Shown: piece by piece, positions 25,550 to 33,337 of the stretch
Position numbering within the stretch: position 1 is the first letter of the stretch
How the letters are laid out: every line of letters starts with the position of its first letter
Assembly (NCBI GenBank): GCA_019351955.1
Contig: JABBOE010000029.1
Location: forward strand, 1 to 33,811
DNA from: Pseudomonadota bacterium
Lineage (GTDB): Bacteria; Pseudomonadota; Gammaproteobacteria; Burkholderiales; Burkholderiaceae_C
Reading direction: 5' to 3'
DNA length: 33,811 bases
Program-made: the position numbers and the translations under genes
Notes under the pieces: model-generated
The model's input: the letters and a program-made list of their open reading frames with translations, nothing else
What the model was told of the DNA's origin: nothing
Database searches by the model: none

Positions 25550-28132
25550 ATGAGCAAGACTCTAATCATCGCTGAAAAGCCAAGCGTCGCACAGGACATC
25601 GTGCGTGCGCTCACACCCACTGCGGGCAAGTTCGAGAAGCATGACGAGTATTTCGAAAGTGACGCCTACCTGGTCACATCCGCCGTGGGGCACTTGGTGG
25701 AAATCGGCGCACCCGACGCGTTTGAGGTCAAGCGGGGCAAGTGGAGCTTTGCCAATTTGCCGGTGGTTCCAACTCACTTTGACCTCAAGCCCATCGAGAA
25801 GACCCGATCGCGTCTATCGGCCATTGCCAAGTTGCTCAAACGCAAGGACATCACTTCCGTTGTCAACGCCTGCGACGCGGGGCGCGAGGGCGAACTAATT
25901 TTCCGCCTGATCCAGCAATACGCCAGCGCCAAGCAGCCGGTGCAGCGACTGTGGCTGCAGTCGATGACGCCGCAGGCCATTCGCGACGGCTTTGCGCACC
26001 TGCGCAGTGATGCGGAGATGCAGCCACTCGCTGCGGCAGCGCGCTGCCGCAGCGAGGCCGATTGGTTGGTCGGGATTAACGGAACCCGTGCCATGACGGC
26101 GTTCAACTCGCGTGACGGGGGTTTTTTCCTGACCCCGGTGGGCCGGGTGCAAACGCCCACGCTCTCGGTGGTGGTGGCGCGCGAGGAGCAGATCCGCCGC
26201 CACATCGCGCGACCGTATTTCGAGGTGCAGGCACAGTTCCACGCTGCTGCCGGAGACTATGTGGGCAAGTGGTTCGATCTTGCGTTCAAGAAAGATGCAA
26301 ATGATGCTGATCGACGGGCAGACCGTATCTGGGATCGTGCCCAAGCCGAAGCCATTGTGGCTGCATGCGCGGGTAAGACCGCCGAGGTGCATGATGAATC
26401 GAAACCCGCTACACAGATCTCTCCAGCCCTGTTTGATCTCACCACGCTGCAGCGCGAGGCCAACTCCCGCTTTGGTTTTTCAGCAAAGATGACGCTGGCG
26501 TTGGCACAGTCGCTATACGAAAAGCACAAGGCGCTGACCTATCCGCGTACCGACTCGCGCCATTTGCCCGAAGACTATGTGGCCGTGGCTCGCGACACGC
26601 TCAACGTTCTCGGCCAGGGTGACGGCGCAGCCGCGCCGTTGGCGGGCTACGCCCGAGCGGCTTTGGAACGCGGCTACGTGAAGCCCACCAAGCGGGTCTT
26701 TGACAACACGAAGGTGTCGGACCATTTTGCAATTATTCCGACCAACCATGTGCCCAAGGCGCTCAGCGAGGCGGAAGCCAAGTTATACGACATGGTCGCG
26801 CGCCGGTTTCTCGCCGTGTTCTATCCTGCAGCTGAATTTCTCGTAACCACACGCCTCAGCCGCATTGGCACACACCAGTTCCGTACCGAGGGACGCATCC
26901 TTGTTGTACCCGGATGGCTGGAAATCTACGGCCGCGCGCAGCAGGGCGACGACGCCAATCTTCCGTTGGTTCAGCCGCAAGAGGCAGTCTTGGCCGAGAG
27001 CGTGGAACTGTTGGAAAACAAGACCAAGCCACCCGCACGCTATACCGAAGCGACATTGCTCAGTGCAATGGAAAACGCCGGCAAGATGGTCGATGACGAA
27101 GACTATGCCGAGGCCATGGCGGGCAAGGGTCTCGGCACCCCGGCGACCCGTTCGAGCATCATCGAAGGGCTGCTCGCCGAACAGTACATGCTGCGGGAAG
27201 GGCGCGAACTGGTGCCTACTGCGAAGGCCTTTCAACTCATGACCCTATTGCGTGGCCTAGGCGTGGAAGAACTCACCAAACCCGAGTTGACAGGGGAGTG
27301 GGAGCACAAACTGGCGCAGATGGAGCGTGGGCAGATGGAGCGCGACGCCTTCATGCGCGAGATCGCCGCAATGACCGAGGCCATCGTCAAGCGAGCAAAG
27401 GAATTCAACCGTGACAGCGTGCCCGGTGACTATGCCACGCTTGATACACCGTGTCCGAATTGCGGCGGCGTTGTAAAGGAGAATTACCATCGATATGCCT
27501 GCACGCAGTGCGATTTTTCCATCGGCAAGCATCCCGGCGGCAGGAGCTTCGAGCGGGTCGAGGTGGAACAGTTGCTGCGCGAGAAGCATCTTGGGCCGCT
27601 GACCGGCTTTCGCAGCAAGATGGGCCGTCCGTTCTCGGCCGAGCTTCGACTTGTTCGTGAGGGCGGTGAGGCGGCTCAGGGTCAATGGAAGTTGGAGTTC
27701 GACTTCGGCCAACCCTCCAGTGGCGAAGGTGCCGAAGCCCCCGACTTTACTGGCCAGGAGCCGCTGGGTGTCTGTCCCAAGTGCAGTGGCGCCGTGTACG
27801 ACGGCGGCAGCGTCTATGTGTGCGAACACAGCGTAGGTCCGGCTCCCACCTGCGACTTCCGCACAGGCAAAATTATCTTGCAGCAGTCCATCGATGCTAC
27901 GCAATTGCGCAAGCTGCTGGCCGAGGGCCGCACCGATTTGCTCGACGGCTTTGTCTCGGCGCGTACCAAGCGCAAATTCAAGGCCTATCTCGTGCGTCAA
28001 CCTGATGGAAAGGTGGGTTTCGAGTTTGCGCCGCGTCCCGGCGCAGCTGCGAAGTCAGGCGCGCCAGCTGCCAAGACCGCAGCACGCAAGACGGCGTCGC
28101 GGAAGGCGCCGCAGCGCAAGGCGGCCGGCTGA
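25550..28132 (+). CDS. topB: DNA topoisomerase III
   Basis: An 860-residue type IA topoisomerase. The TOPRIM domain begins LIIAEKPSVAQDIV with catalytic E9, and the DxDxE-type block reads NACDAGREGE (107-117). The active-site tyrosine is Y331 in TYPRTDSRHLP. After the core (about residue 610) there are zinc-ribbon-like segments CPNCGG...YACTQC and VCPKCSG...VYVCEH...TCDF, then a basic A/K/R tail. It passes single strands and resolves recombination and replication intermediates. E. coli TopB is about 650 residues, so the C-terminal extension is large, though extended forms are common in betaproteobacteria. Confidence 0.96.
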   Translation: MSKTLIIAEKPSVAQDIVRALTPTAGKFEKHDEYFESDAYLVTSAVGHLVEIGAPDAFEVKRGKWSFANLPVVPTHFDLKPIEKTRSRLSAIAKLLKRKDITSVVNACDAGREGELIFRLIQQYASAKQPVQRLWLQSMTPQAIRDGFAHLRSDAEMQPLAAAARCRSEADWLVGINGTRAMTAFNSRDGGFFLTPVGRVQTPTLSVVVAREEQIRRHIARPYFEVQAQFHAAAGDYVGKWFDLAFKKDANDADRRADRIWDRAQAEAIVAACAGKTAEVHDESKPATQISPALFDLTTLQREANSRFGFSAKMTLALAQSLYEKHKALTYPRTDSRHLPEDYVAVARDTLNVLGQGDGAAAPLAGYARAALERGYVKPTKRVFDNTKVSDHFAIIPTNHVPKALSEAEAKLYDMVARRFLAVFYPAAEFLVTTRLSRIGTHQFRTEGRILVVPGWLEIYGRAQQGDDANLPLVQPQEAVLAESVELLENKTKPPARYTEATLLSAMENAGKMVDDEDYAEAMAGKGLGTPATRSSIIEGLLAEQYMLREGRELVPTAKAFQLMTLLRGLGVEELTKPELTGEWEHKLAQMERGQMERDAFMREIAAMTEAIVKRAKEFNRDSVPGDYATLDTPCPNCGGVVKENYHRYACTQCDFSIGKHPGGRSFERVEVEQLLREKHLGPLTGFRSKMGRPFSAELRLVREGGEAAQGQWKLEFDFGQPSSGEGAEAPDFTGQEPLGVCPKCSGAVYDGGSVYVCEHSVGPAPTCDFRTGKIILQQSIDATQLRKLLAEGRTDLLDGFVSARTKRKFKAYLVRQPDGKVGFEFAPRPGAAAKSGAPAAKTAARKTASRKAPQRKAAG

Positions 28133-28168
28133 GGCTTGCCGCGCCGGGGCGTATCCGACCGGCTTTCA

Positions 28169-28200
28169 GCTCAGCCGCTCCATGCGCAGCGGCGTTGAGC
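28169..28200. terminator. Imperfect hairpin between convergent topB and sensor kinase
   Basis: GCTCAGCCGCT (28169-28179) pairs with AGCGGC plus TGAGC (28188-28200), with a two-base bulge in the right arm and an eight-base loop. It lies in the 183-bp convergent gap and might stop transcription from either side. No T-run is seen, so it is a weak call. Confidence 0.4.
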
Positions 28201-28315
28201 CAACTGCAGGGTGGTGCGACCTCTGCAGCGGGTGCTGCAAGCATGCAGATTGAGCGCCGGCGCCCTAGGCTGCGGCCCGGATTCACCATCCCTGCCATTG
28301 CCCGGCTTGCAGGCC

Positions 28316-29959
28316 TCAGCTTGGGGGTTCGGCCTCGGCAAGCCGGATACTCGCAACGAGGCCAGGCGTGTTGCTGCTGCTGCAAGCAGGGTTCTCGGCC
28401 AGTTCCACTGTGGCTCCGTGCTGGCGGGCAATTTCCTGCACGATGGATAGCCCCAGCCCGCTGCCGTCGTGGCCGGTCCCCAGTACGCGGTAAAACGGCC
28501 GGAAGACCAATTCGCGCTCGGACACGGCGATGCCCACGCCGGTGTCTTCAACACTCAGCGTGGATTGCCAATTGGTCGGATCATCATGCAGACGCACGGC
28601 CACGCTGCCGCCAGGCGGCGTATAGGCGATGGCGTTATCCAGCAGGTTTTTGGTCAGTTCATGCAGGAGCAGAGCGTGTCCGCGCACCCAAAGGGGGCCC
28701 GGCGGCGCCTCAAATTCCAGGTCAAGCCCTTTATCTAAGGCCATCGGGGCGAGTTCCTGCACGGCGTCGCGCACCGGCTTGCGCAGATCCAGCGTGGTGG
28801 AGGCGCCATGCGAGGCGACGCCCTGGTTCTCGGCACGTGCCAGCGCCAGGAGCTGGTTGACGAGGCGCGTGGTGCGCACGACCGAAAGGCTGATCTGCCT
28901 GAGACTTGCCCGCAGCTCGTGTGTGTCGGTCTGGCGTGCTGCAAGTTCGGCCTGCATGCGTAGCCCGGCAAGCGGGGTCTTGAGTTGGTGTGCGGCGTCG
29001 GCGATAAAACGCTTCTGGGTATGAATGGACTGCTCCAGGCGACCTAGGAGGCCATTGATCGAATCCACGAGTGGGGCAATTTCCTCTGGCGCCTCGCGCT
29101 GATCGATGGGGCTTAGATCGTCTGGCCGGCGCCGGCGTATGCGCGCCTGCAGCTCATTGAGTGGCACTATGCCCTGCCCCAGCCCGAACCACACGAGCAG
29201 GATGGAGATGGGCACGATGACGAACTGCGGCAGGATGACGCCCCGCACGATATTGCGCGCAAGCGCGGTACGGCTCGCCAGCCCTTCAGCGACTTGGACC
29301 AATAGCAATGAGGGCCGTTTGGCATCGGCAGTATGCACGCTGCGCAGTGCGCGCGGAGGCATAGACCCCCTTGGCGGCGCTGTCGGTTGTGCTGCTTGGC
29401 CAGTGCCCGCTTGTGCCCCAGCGGGGACCCAGCGCCAAGCGATACGCAGCTTTTTGCCTCCCACCATCGCGTCGCGCAGGTGCAGTCCGTCGCTCCACGG
29501 CGAGGCGGCGTCCGGGGGCAGTGGAAGGGCAGGGTCGCCACCCAGCACTTGACCCGAAGGCGCACGTAGCTGCATCAGTACCGTGTCCCCGCCCGTAAGC
29601 GCGTCGGTGTGCACCCGACCAAGAAGCGGCAAGGTGGCGGCAGGGCTACGCTGTGCTAGCTCTGCCAATACGGCAACGCGTCGCTCCAGGCCTTGGTCAA
29701 AGGGTTGGGTCGCGATGGCTTGCGCCACCAGATAGGTGATGCCGATGGATAGTGGCCACACGAGCAGGAGCGGTACCAGCATCCAGTCGAGGATTTCGCC
29801 GAACAACGAGCGCTGGCGGCGCTTAGGTGCGGGCGACGCAGGCTGCGCGGAGGACGAGCCGGTTTCAATTTCGGCGCGGCCTGCGTCGCCTTCCCCAAGC
29901 CGTCCATTCGGCTTAGTTCGTGAGTGGGAGGCATCAGACAAGATATGACACGGCGACAC
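28316..29959 (-). CDS. Sensor histidine kinase, TctE/QseC-like
   Basis: A 547-residue inner-membrane kinase. Two membrane segments (about 59-82 and 240-262) flank a periplasmic sensor region of about 155 residues. A HAMP-like linker follows, then the phosphoacceptor H324 in IADAAHQLKTPLAGLR, the N box NLLDNAIAYTPPGG, and G boxes VEDTGVGI and GSGLGLSIVQEIARQHGA. The layout fits kinases with the 2CSK_N-type sensor, as in TctE. It starts at a GTG (29959) with no clear binding site, so the true start could lie a little downstream. It lies 30 bp behind its response regulator. The stimulus is unknown. Confidence 0.9.
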   Translation of the reverse strand: MSPCHILSDASHSRTKPNGRLGEGDAGRAEIETGSSSAQPASPAPKRRQRSLFGEILDWMLVPLLLVWPLSIGITYLVAQAIATQPFDQGLERRVAVLAELAQRSPAATLPLLGRVHTDALTGGDTVLMQLRAPSGQVLGGDPALPLPPDAASPWSDGLHLRDAMVGGKKLRIAWRWVPAGAQAGTGQAAQPTAPPRGSMPPRALRSVHTADAKRPSLLLVQVAEGLASRTALARNIVRGVILPQFVIVPISILLVWFGLGQGIVPLNELQARIRRRRPDDLSPIDQREAPEEIAPLVDSINGLLGRLEQSIHTQKRFIADAAHQLKTPLAGLRMQAELAARQTDTHELRASLRQISLSVVRTTRLVNQLLALARAENQGVASHGASTTLDLRKPVRDAVQELAPMALDKGLDLEFEAPPGPLWVRGHALLLHELTKNLLDNAIAYTPPGGSVAVRLHDDPTNWQSTLSVEDTGVGIAVSERELVFRPFYRVLGTGHDGSGLGLSIVQEIARQHGATVELAENPACSSSNTPGLVASIRLAEAEPPS

Positions 29960-29989
29960 GCGCGGGTTGGGGTGCGCAAAGACGCCGAC

Positions 29990-30679
29990 TCATGCGGCGT
30001 GCTGCGGCTGGCCGGGGATTTTTTCTAGACAGTAGCCTAGGCCCCGTACCGTGGCGATGTGCACTGGACCTACCTCGATTTTCTTGCGCAGGCGGTGGAT
30101 GTAGACCTCAATGGCGTTGGTGCTGACTTCCTCTCCCCATACGCAGAGATGATCCACGAGTTGATCCTTGCTGACTAGCCGGCCCGCTCGTTGTAGCAGC
30201 ACCTCCAGCAGCGCGAGTTCGCGCGCCGAAAGGTCCACGACTTTATCGTCGAGCATCACCACGCGTCCTGGAAGATCCACGCTCAGTGGGCCATGTCGGA
30301 TGACGGAGCTGGCGCCGCCCATGCCGCGCCGGGTGAGCGCCCGCACACGCGCCTCCAATTCGGCCAACTCGAACGGCTTGGCCATGTAGTCGTCGCCACC
30401 CAGGTCCAGACCGCGCACCTTGTCTTCGACATTGTCCGCTGCAGTGAGGATCAGCACAGGCAGAGTGTTGCCGCGGTTGCGCAGGCGCCGAAGCACCTCG
30501 AAGCCCGACAGACGGGGTAGGCCCAGGTCAAGGATCAGCAAATCGAATTCGTTGGTTTGCAGGGCGCTGTCGGCTGACGCGCCGTCCCCGACCTGGTCCA
30601 CGGCGTAATGGCTTGCACGCAGCGAGCGGGTCAGGCCATCGGCTAGAACCTGGTCGTCTTCGGCGATCAGGATGCGCAT
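29990..30679 (-). CDS. Response regulator, OmpR/PhoB family (TctD/QseB-like)
   Basis: A 229-residue two-domain regulator. The receiver starts MRILIAEDDQVLADGL, with acidic D8/D9, phosphoacceptor D51 in LLILDLGLP and lysine in DDYMAKPFE. The C-terminal winged helix carries DLSARELALLEVLL and the recognition region NAIEVYIHRLRKKI, ending VRGLGYCLEK. GAGGAG ahead of the ATG at 30679 fixes the start; the frame remains open to 31144 but without sense. It would be phosphorylated by the kinase encoded next and control unknown targets. No transporter lies beside the pair. Confidence 0.95.
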   Translation of the reverse strand: MRILIAEDDQVLADGLTRSLRASHYAVDQVGDGASADSALQTNEFDLLILDLGLPRLSGFEVLRRLRNRGNTLPVLILTAADNVEDKVRGLDLGGDDYMAKPFELAELEARVRALTRRGMGGASSVIRHGPLSVDLPGRVVMLDDKVVDLSARELALLEVLLQRAGRLVSKDQLVDHLCVWGEEVSTNAIEVYIHRLRKKIEVGPVHIATVRGLGYCLEKIPGQPQHAA

Positions 30680-30732
30680 CGCAGTCTCCTCGTTGTGAGC
30701 CAGCATCGCAGGCTGGGTTGCAACGATTTTAG

Positions 30733-30783
30733 GCAGCAATAGGTTCGGGGCGCCATTTCGCCGCGGCAACGAGCTATTGCTGC
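30733..30783. repeat. Inverted repeat upstream of the two-component operon
   Basis: GCAGCAATAG (30733-30742) and CTATTGCTGC (30774-30783) are exact 10-base complements separated by 31 bp. They lie 54-104 bp upstream of the regulator's start codon. This is a plausible place for an operator or an mRNA leader hairpin. No promoter hexamers stood out nearby. Confidence 0.4.
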
Positions 30784-31023
30784 TCAGCCAGCCGTGGGTT
30801 GCCTGCGGGGACCCCCATGGCCACAAGAAGGGGATCGGACAGTTGGAGTTACACGGGTACGGGTCCAGAAGGCGAACTCCACGCCCATTGCGCCGAAGGC
30901 GTGCCTCAGCGCAAGGCCAATGGCCTGCTGCGTATCCATGTAGGCGCCATCGTCCGAGGTTTTCATCCAGTACGCGACTTCGAAGTTCAGGCGCGAGTCG
31001 CCTAATTCCTTTAAGTGGGCACG
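30784..31023 (-). pseudogene. Remnant of an MscS-type mechanosensitive channel (C-terminal end)
   Basis: Read on the - strand from about 31023, the translation runs RAHLKELGDSRLNFEVAYWM, then DDGAYMDTQQAIGLALRHAF and GVEFAFWTRT. These match the cytosolic C-terminal domain of MscS-family channels (typically HFKxxGDS...YMDIQQAIN...GIEFAFPTRT). The piece is under 80 residues. A stop codon lies in frame about 40 bases upstream, and no pore domain is found up to the next gene. The conserved proline of FPTRT is replaced by tryptophan. It is therefore a decayed fragment, assigned from family memory without a search. Confidence 0.75.
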
Positions 31024-31314
31024 CCTGGAATGGGTGTGGCGGCAAGACCCAAACGTTTACCCCGGCAAGGGTGCAAGTCGAAGTCGGTGACCCGCGAAAC
31101 CCCCACGATAGCGCCGCTTGGAGCATGGTGGCGGGAGAGTTCATGTTGGCCCAGCATCATCGATGATCTGCGTCGTGCCGCAATGCCGCGCAGAGCACGA
31201 ACCCCTCGCAGCAACCTATTCTGGCTCGATGCCGCAATGTGCGCCGTACGAGTCGCGGCTTGGGGCCGGGACGGCTGTCCACGGGACTAGACGTGCCAAA
31301 GGTTCGAGTGCAGG
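31024..31314. other. Noncoding stretch between channel remnant and dacB
   Basis: These 291 bp hold short open frames on both strands, none with recognisable motifs. The region may be further debris of the channel gene or its former neighbour, scrambled beyond reading by eye. No clear terminator for dacB (which ends at 31315 on the - strand) is seen. Confidence 0.4.
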
Positions 31315-32760
31315 TTAGGCGCTGTGCAGTGCCTCGTCGAGCAGCGCTTCAATTGCGCCCCAACCGCCGGCGGCACGTGGGTCATTGATCAACGCCGTCA
31401 CGCTCAGGCGCCGGCCTGCAGGAGTCTGCACATAGCCCGCAATGCTCAGAACGTTGCGCAGGCTACCGGTCTTGGCGTGGATCAGCCCGGTTTCGGGACT
31501 CCCGGCGAATCGGCGCTTCAGAGTTCCGTCCTCGCCCGCCAGCGGCAGCGAGGATACGAACTCGGGCATTACCGGACTGGACCATGCAGCGCGCAGAAGG
31601 CGGTTGATGTCGCCTGCGGAAATGCGCGCGATGCGCGACAGGCCACATCCGTTGTCTAGAACAAGGTCGGGCATGCCGAGTTGGTGCGCGTCAAGCCATT
31701 GCGCCGTGGCCTGCGCGGCCTTGCCGAAATCAGCAGGTGTTCCAAAAGTTTGTACGGCAAGTTGCAGGAAAACCTGTTGCGCCATCACATTGTTGCTGTA
31801 TTTGTTGATGTCGCGCACGATCACGGCCAGGGGTTCTGATTTCCAGGTCGTCAGTAGCGTGGCGGTTGAGGGCAGGCGGCCCGATACAACCTGACCGTTC
31901 CACATGATGCCGGCTTGCCCAAAAATGGCGGCCAGGATGGCCCGCACGAAGCGATCGGCTGGCATGGGTGCTGCGATGTTCCAAGTCTGGTCGTTGCAAG
32001 CGGCGGCGAATTGTCCGGCGAAGGCTGGTGTGAGCGGATCGGCGAAACTGGCTTGCAGGCGACTTTTCCATGCCCCGCAGGCGCCGCCAGTCAGTCGGGG
32101 TCGCTGGGTCACCGTGAAGCCAGAAAGTGGCGGTTCTGTGGTAATGCCCACCGAATCGGTTTGCGGCTCGGGCTGGAAACCCAGGCGCACGGCACCGAAA
32201 TTCAGCAGGAACGCGTCGGGCCCGACGTTATATGGGGCCAGAGCGTCCTCATCAAAGACGGCCGGGTCATGTGGCGGCAGAGCGTAGATGCTGCGGTCGA
32301 TGAGGACGTTACCGTCGATTTTGTGCAACCCGAGGTCGCGCAATCGCTGGGCCAGGCTCCACAGATTGTCGGCCATCAGATGTGGGTCACCGCTGCCGAC
32401 AAAGGCCAAGTCTCCCGACAGCACGCCGTCGTTGAGCGGCCCGACGGCGTACACGGGCGTTTCCCAACGAAACGCCGGCCCGAGCAGGTTGAGTGCGACA
32501 AAGGTTGGGACGAGCTTCAAGACCGAGGCCGGGTTCATGGCCTGCCCAGCGTTGATGGATAGTTGTGGTCGCGTGTCGTCCAGCGCCTGGATGATGAAGC
32601 TGCAGGACGTTTCGGGGATGCGAGCCTGACGCAGAGCCGCAGCGATGGAGCCCGGTAGGCGTCGGCTGGCCCAGCCCTGTGCATGCGCGGTGAAGGCGGT
32701 GCCCGCTGCAAGCGGCGCCAAGGCCACGCGGGCGCAGAAATTGCGACGGCTCGGATTCAT
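31315..32760 (-). CDS. dacB: D-alanyl-D-alanine carboxypeptidase/endopeptidase, PBP4 type (family S13)
   Basis: A 481-residue penicillin-binding protein. The catalytic triad of motifs is complete: SxxK as SVLK (S79, K82), SxN as SNN (S322, N324) and KTG (K430-G432). The N-terminus MNPSRRNFCARVALAPLAAG ends in AHAQG, a signal peptide with a twin-arginine-like motif (SRRNF). The enzyme trims or cuts peptidoglycan peptides in the periplasm. The conserved block before the C-terminal part reads DNGCGLSR, with C372 where the family usually has S. No neighbour on the same strand is close enough for an operon. Confidence 0.93.
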   Translation of the reverse strand: MNPSRRNFCARVALAPLAAGTAFTAHAQGWASRRLPGSIAAALRQARIPETSCSFIIQALDDTRPQLSINAGQAMNPASVLKLVPTFVALNLLGPAFRWETPVYAVGPLNDGVLSGDLAFVGSGDPHLMADNLWSLAQRLRDLGLHKIDGNVLIDRSIYALPPHDPAVFDEDALAPYNVGPDAFLLNFGAVRLGFQPEPQTDSVGITTEPPLSGFTVTQRPRLTGGACGAWKSRLQASFADPLTPAFAGQFAAACNDQTWNIAAPMPADRFVRAILAAIFGQAGIMWNGQVVSGRLPSTATLLTTWKSEPLAVIVRDINKYSNNVMAQQVFLQLAVQTFGTPADFGKAAQATAQWLDAHQLGMPDLVLDNGCGLSRIARISAGDINRLLRAAWSSPVMPEFVSSLPLAGEDGTLKRRFAGSPETGLIHAKTGSLRNVLSIAGYVQTPAGRRLSVTALINDPRAAGGWGAIEALLDEALHSA

Positions 32761-33237
32761 GTGTTGTGGGTGGCTGTATGGTGTCGGGGACTGCGCCGCA
32801 TGCTAAGGCAAGTCGGATGCCAACTGGCTTGAGCATTTTTATGGGCTTCAGCGGGACGTCGCTGCGGTTTCGGTGAGCACCTGAGCGCTTACCGAATGCT
32901 GCGCCGAGCGCGACTGCGACGTCAACGCTTCGCGTACCGTCTTGGCAGCAGCGATTGCGGCGTCCCTCCTCGGAAACCACCCCCCCGGTCGGATGTGCAC
33001 CCGCCTTGGCGGCCGCAAGTGCCCGGGAGGCGACACGCCCGATGCCCGTAACGGTGCAACTTGATTTGCCGGCGGGTTGATTCTCGATGCGCCACGCGCC
33101 ATCCGAAAGATGCTGCCGTTTGCAGCATTGCATGGGACTTTTGCCGATGCGGCGATTCGGAGCAAGTCCATTGCGCGGCTAAACTCGGGCCGTTACAGCC
33201 GTCAATCTTCCTCCAAGCCGTTCGGCGCCCTCACCAG
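32761..33237. other. Intergenic stretch without a recognised gene
   Basis: This 477-bp stretch separates dacB from the transposon end. Open frames of about 100 codons occur on the - strand (for instance 32848-33171), rich in R, A and P, but none shows a family motif or a convincing start. They probably reflect high GC content or decayed sequence. Confidence 0.4.
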
Positions 33238-33250
33238 TTTCCCCGAGAAG

Positions 33251-33270
33251 CCCCGTCATTCATGGCGGGG
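33251..33270 (+). mobile_element. Hairpin resembling an IS200/IS605-group right end
   Basis: CCCCGTCA (33251-33258) folds with TGGCGGGG (33263-33270) around TTCA, with one G-U pair, followed by AGGC. The form AAGCCCCGTC-loop-GCGGGGAGG is typical of the 3' ends of TnpB-encoding elements, where it also ends the omega RNA. Here it lies before, not after, a TnpB gene, so it looks like the leftover end of an earlier element or an upstream copy. Identification is by family memory. Confidence 0.5.
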
Positions 33271-33283
33271 AGGCAGAGGGGGT

Positions 33284-33296
33284 GCCGCGTAGCGGC
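33284..33296 (+). repeat. Small hairpin at the presumed left end of the TnpB element
   Basis: GCCGC (33284-33288) and GCGGC (33292-33296) flank GTA, about 40 bp before the TnpB start. Subterminal hairpins close to the left end are used by IS200/IS605 transposases to recognise the element. The stem is short, so the assignment is tentative. Confidence 0.35.
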
Positions 33297-33337
33297 TGAT
33301 CGCCCAATGCGCAGAATAATGCATTAAAATGCGAAGC

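Noticed and set aside
30680-31144. Upstream extension of the response regulator to 384 residues
   Set aside because: The receiver domain starts exactly at MRILIAEDD behind GAGGAG; the extension runs through the channel remnant in another frame.
32848-33171. A 107-codon open frame on the - strand after dacB
   Set aside because: R/A/P-rich translation without a family motif or binding site; overlapping frames on both strands are equally open.
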